DNA of 16,553 nucleotides from the NCBI GenBank assembly GCA_905236225.1, contig CAJOPM010000072.1:1-16553 (forward strand). The letters are read 5' to 3'. Under the pieces are notes generated by a model. That model was not told the DNA's origin. It worked only from the letters and a program-made list of their open reading frames with translations, and made no database searches. The stretch comes from an uncultured Eubacterium sp. (GTDB lineage Bacteria > Bacillota > Clostridia > Lachnospirales > Lachnospiraceae). A program made the translations under genes and the position numbers. Shown piece after piece: positions 14,989 to 16,553 of the stretch (positions are counted from its first letter, which is position 1; every line of letters starts with the position of its first letter).

Positions 14989-16188
14989 ATGTTGTATGTG
15001 ATATGGAACATATTTGTTTTTATATTGTGGGTTGTAATAAGTACGCTGCTGATAGCTGTTGCGTATGGCTTTTTTGTTTCGTTTTTTAAGCGCACGGTTA
15101 TGGGGATAATAGCTGCAGTAGCCTATATTATCCATATATTAAGATTTTGGATTGATTTTCCTGAATTTATTAATAATCATTTATTGATAATAGCTATTGC
15201 GGCTATGATTGCCATTACGATTTCAGATGCCGAAGGTATAGTAAAACCGCCATATTTAGAGCTTAAGACTGCATTTGTAAGAGCTGGGCTTATGGCGTTG
15301 TCTACACTTGGAACCAATAACAGGGTTTATCATACTATCTTTAAGCATGGGAAGTATGATAAGGATGGCGCCCGCATATCGAAGTGCAAGCTGCCGGATG
15401 GGTATTCACATAAGTGCCTTATTATAGAAGGAAGTAATGTCGAGATAGTAAGGCCGAAAAATGAGATTCATAGAGTGGTCTTTATTTTTCCCGGAGGTGG
15501 TTTCGCAGGGAGAATGACAGACAGGAAGATGAATTATGCCTGGTACTATTCTGAGGCAGCAGGCGGCGCGGTATCTGTTATACTGGATTATAAGACATCC
15601 CTGGATGGTGCTACTTTTCCCAAACCGTTGATGGAAGCATACAAAATATATAATTGGATTTTATCTCACGGTTATAAGAGCAGTGATATTATATTCGGAG
15701 GAGACAGTGCGGGAGGAAACTTAGCACTTACACTTACAGAATACCTTCGAGATAATAGTCTGCCTCTACCTGCGGGTGTGATAACATTTTCAGCCTGGAC
15801 CGATATGTCCGGAACATCTGAATCATACAGAAATATGCGAAGATTTGACGCTCTGTTTGGCAACAACAGAATTATCGAGATCAGCGCCAGACAATATGTT
15901 TCAAAATCAAAAAAATCGCTTACTGATAAATATGTATCACCATATTTCATTAAAGACTTTAAGAATTTCCCACCAATACTTATGCAGGTTGGCAGCTATG
16001 AGATGCTCTTATCAAGCTCTATGGACTTTGCTCAAAGGGCTATAAAGAGCGGAGTTGATGCAAATGTAGAGGTTTATGAGGGAATGTTTCATGAATTTCA
16101 AAGAACAAGAGAATATAATTCCTACGCTCAAGCTGCATGGCTTAGCGTGAAGAGTTTTATTATACATTTATACAAAGATAACTATTAG
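14989..16188 (+). CDS. Membrane-anchored alpha/beta hydrolase, HSL-like
   Basis: The 399-residue product has three predicted membrane helices in the first 80 residues, followed by an alpha/beta hydrolase domain of the hormone-sensitive-lipase type. The oxyanion segment reads FPGGGF (PGGG at 168-171, where HGGG is usual), the nucleophile elbow is GDSAGG with Ser240, and His368 in EGMFHEF is the likely catalytic histidine. The acid region reads GSYEMLLSSS (around 335-344), where I would expect an Asp-containing D-x-L-x-D pattern; Glu338 may be the acid instead. It is probably an esterase or acetyl-hydrolase at the membrane, with unknown substrate. I chose ATG 14989 because GTGGAG (14975-14980) lies 8 bases upstream. 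Its stop overlaps the argH ribosome site. Confidence 0.82.
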   Translation: MLYVIWNIFVFILWVVISTLLIAVAYGFFVSFFKRTVMGIIAAVAYIIHILRFWIDFPEFINNHLLIIAIAAMIAITISDAEGIVKPPYLELKTAFVRAGLMALSTLGTNNRVYHTIFKHGKYDKDGARISKCKLPDGYSHKCLIIEGSNVEIVRPKNEIHRVVFIFPGGGFAGRMTDRKMNYAWYYSEAAGGAVSVILDYKTSLDGATFPKPLMEAYKIYNWILSHGYKSSDIIFGGDSAGGNLALTLTEYLRDNSLPLPAGVITFSAWTDMSGTSESYRNMRRFDALFGNNRIIEISARQYVSKSKKSLTDKYVSPYFIKDFKNFPPILMQVGSYEMLLSSSMDFAQRAIKSGVDANVEVYEGMFHEFQRTREYNSYAQAAWLSVKSFIIHLYKDNY

Positions 16189-16199
16189 GAGGATTTAAT

Positions 16200-16553
16200 A
16201 TGGCTCAGTTATGGGGCGGAAGATTTACCAAAGAGACCAAGCAGTCGGTATACGATTTTAACGCATCAATCAGATTTGACAAAAGACTTTATAAACAGGA
16301 TATTCAGGGCAGCAGGGTTCATGCGGCTATGCTTGCAAAGCAGGGCATAATATCATCAGAAGATAATAATGCTATTCAAGACGGACTTAATCAAATAGAA
16401 GAGCAGTTAGACTCAGGAAAGCTCGTTATAACTGACGAATATGAAGATATTCACAGCTTTGTGGAATCTAACTTAACTAAAATGATTGGTGATGCAGGCA
16501 AGAGGCTTCACACGGGGCGCAGCCGTAATGACCAGGTGGCGCTTGATATGAGA
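16200..16553 (+). CDS. argH: Argininosuccinate lyase, N-terminal part, cut by the window edge
   Basis: ArgH splits argininosuccinate into arginine and fumarate, the last step of arginine synthesis. The 118 residues present begin MAQLWGGRFTKET and include the SIRFDKRLYKQDI segment, EDIHSFVESNLT, and GKRLHTGRSRNDQVALD, which are conserved N-terminal signatures of the fumarase/argininosuccinate lyase superfamily. The catalytic C-terminal loop lies outside the window. AGGAGG (16187-16192) is 7 bases upstream and overlaps the hydrolase stop, so the two genes are probably cotranscribed. No ArgR operator is evident to me nearby. Confidence 0.96.
   Translation, partial: MAQLWGGRFTKETKQSVYDFNASIRFDKRLYKQDIQGSRVHAAMLAKQGIISSEDNNAIQDGLNQIEEQLDSGKLVITDEYEDIHSFVESNLTKMIGDAGKRLHTGRSRNDQVALDMR

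Overview
This window looks like core chromosome from a low-GC, anaerobic Firmicute, most likely a Lachnospiraceae relative in the Butyrivibrio/Roseburia neighbourhood. Three things point that way: the gene order yqhY-nusB-xseA-xseB-ispA-dxs-tlyA-nadK-argR-recN, which is a Clostridia signature; a LigA that carries the SWKLDG active-site variant I associate with this family; and a DUF5688-type protein beside SH3-domain and Hpt proteins. The taxonomic call rests on gene order and remembered protein families, not on a search.

Layout. 1-146 is a leader with two stacked hairpins. 147-1508 encodes a membrane-anchored protein with an acidic Ser/Asp linker and two bacterial SH3 domains. A perfect 12-bp hairpin separates it from rluF and ligA (1573-4273), which overlap by 8 bp. 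The intergenic region 4274-4463 carries an extended -10 promoter and a second copy of the hairpin seen in the first leader. From 4464 to 13693 run eleven tightly packed plus-strand genes with gaps of -4 to +39 bp: yqhY, nusB, xseA, xseB, ispA, dxs, tlyA, nadK, argR, recN and a lone Hpt-domain protein. They are probably one transcription unit. A tRNA-Thr(CGT) gene then faces the operon on the minus strand, and a hairpin between them serves mainly as the tRNA terminator. A promoter pair divergent from the tRNA leads into a DUF5688-like protein (13974-14891). A second promoter region precedes a membrane-anchored alpha/beta hydrolase (14989-16188), whose stop codon overlaps the ribosome binding site of argH (16200 to the window edge, truncated).

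How the genes work together. The long operon mixes stable-RNA transcription (nusB), rRNA modification (tlyA, with rluF nearby), DNA maintenance (xseA/xseB, recN, with ligA nearby), isoprenoid supply (dxs, ispA), NADP synthesis (nadK) and arginine control (argR). Sporulating Clostridia often have spoIVB and spo0A after recN; here an Hpt protein and a tRNA take that place, which fits a lineage that does not sporulate.

I see no phage, insertion sequence, CRISPR array or defence island. The most interesting non-coding signal is the pair of nearly identical hairpins at 64-85 and 4342-4363. They differ by one compensatory base-pair swap, which suggests selection on structure. The most interesting proteins are the lone Hpt protein, the DUF5688-like protein and the membrane-anchored hydrolase with an altered acid motif.
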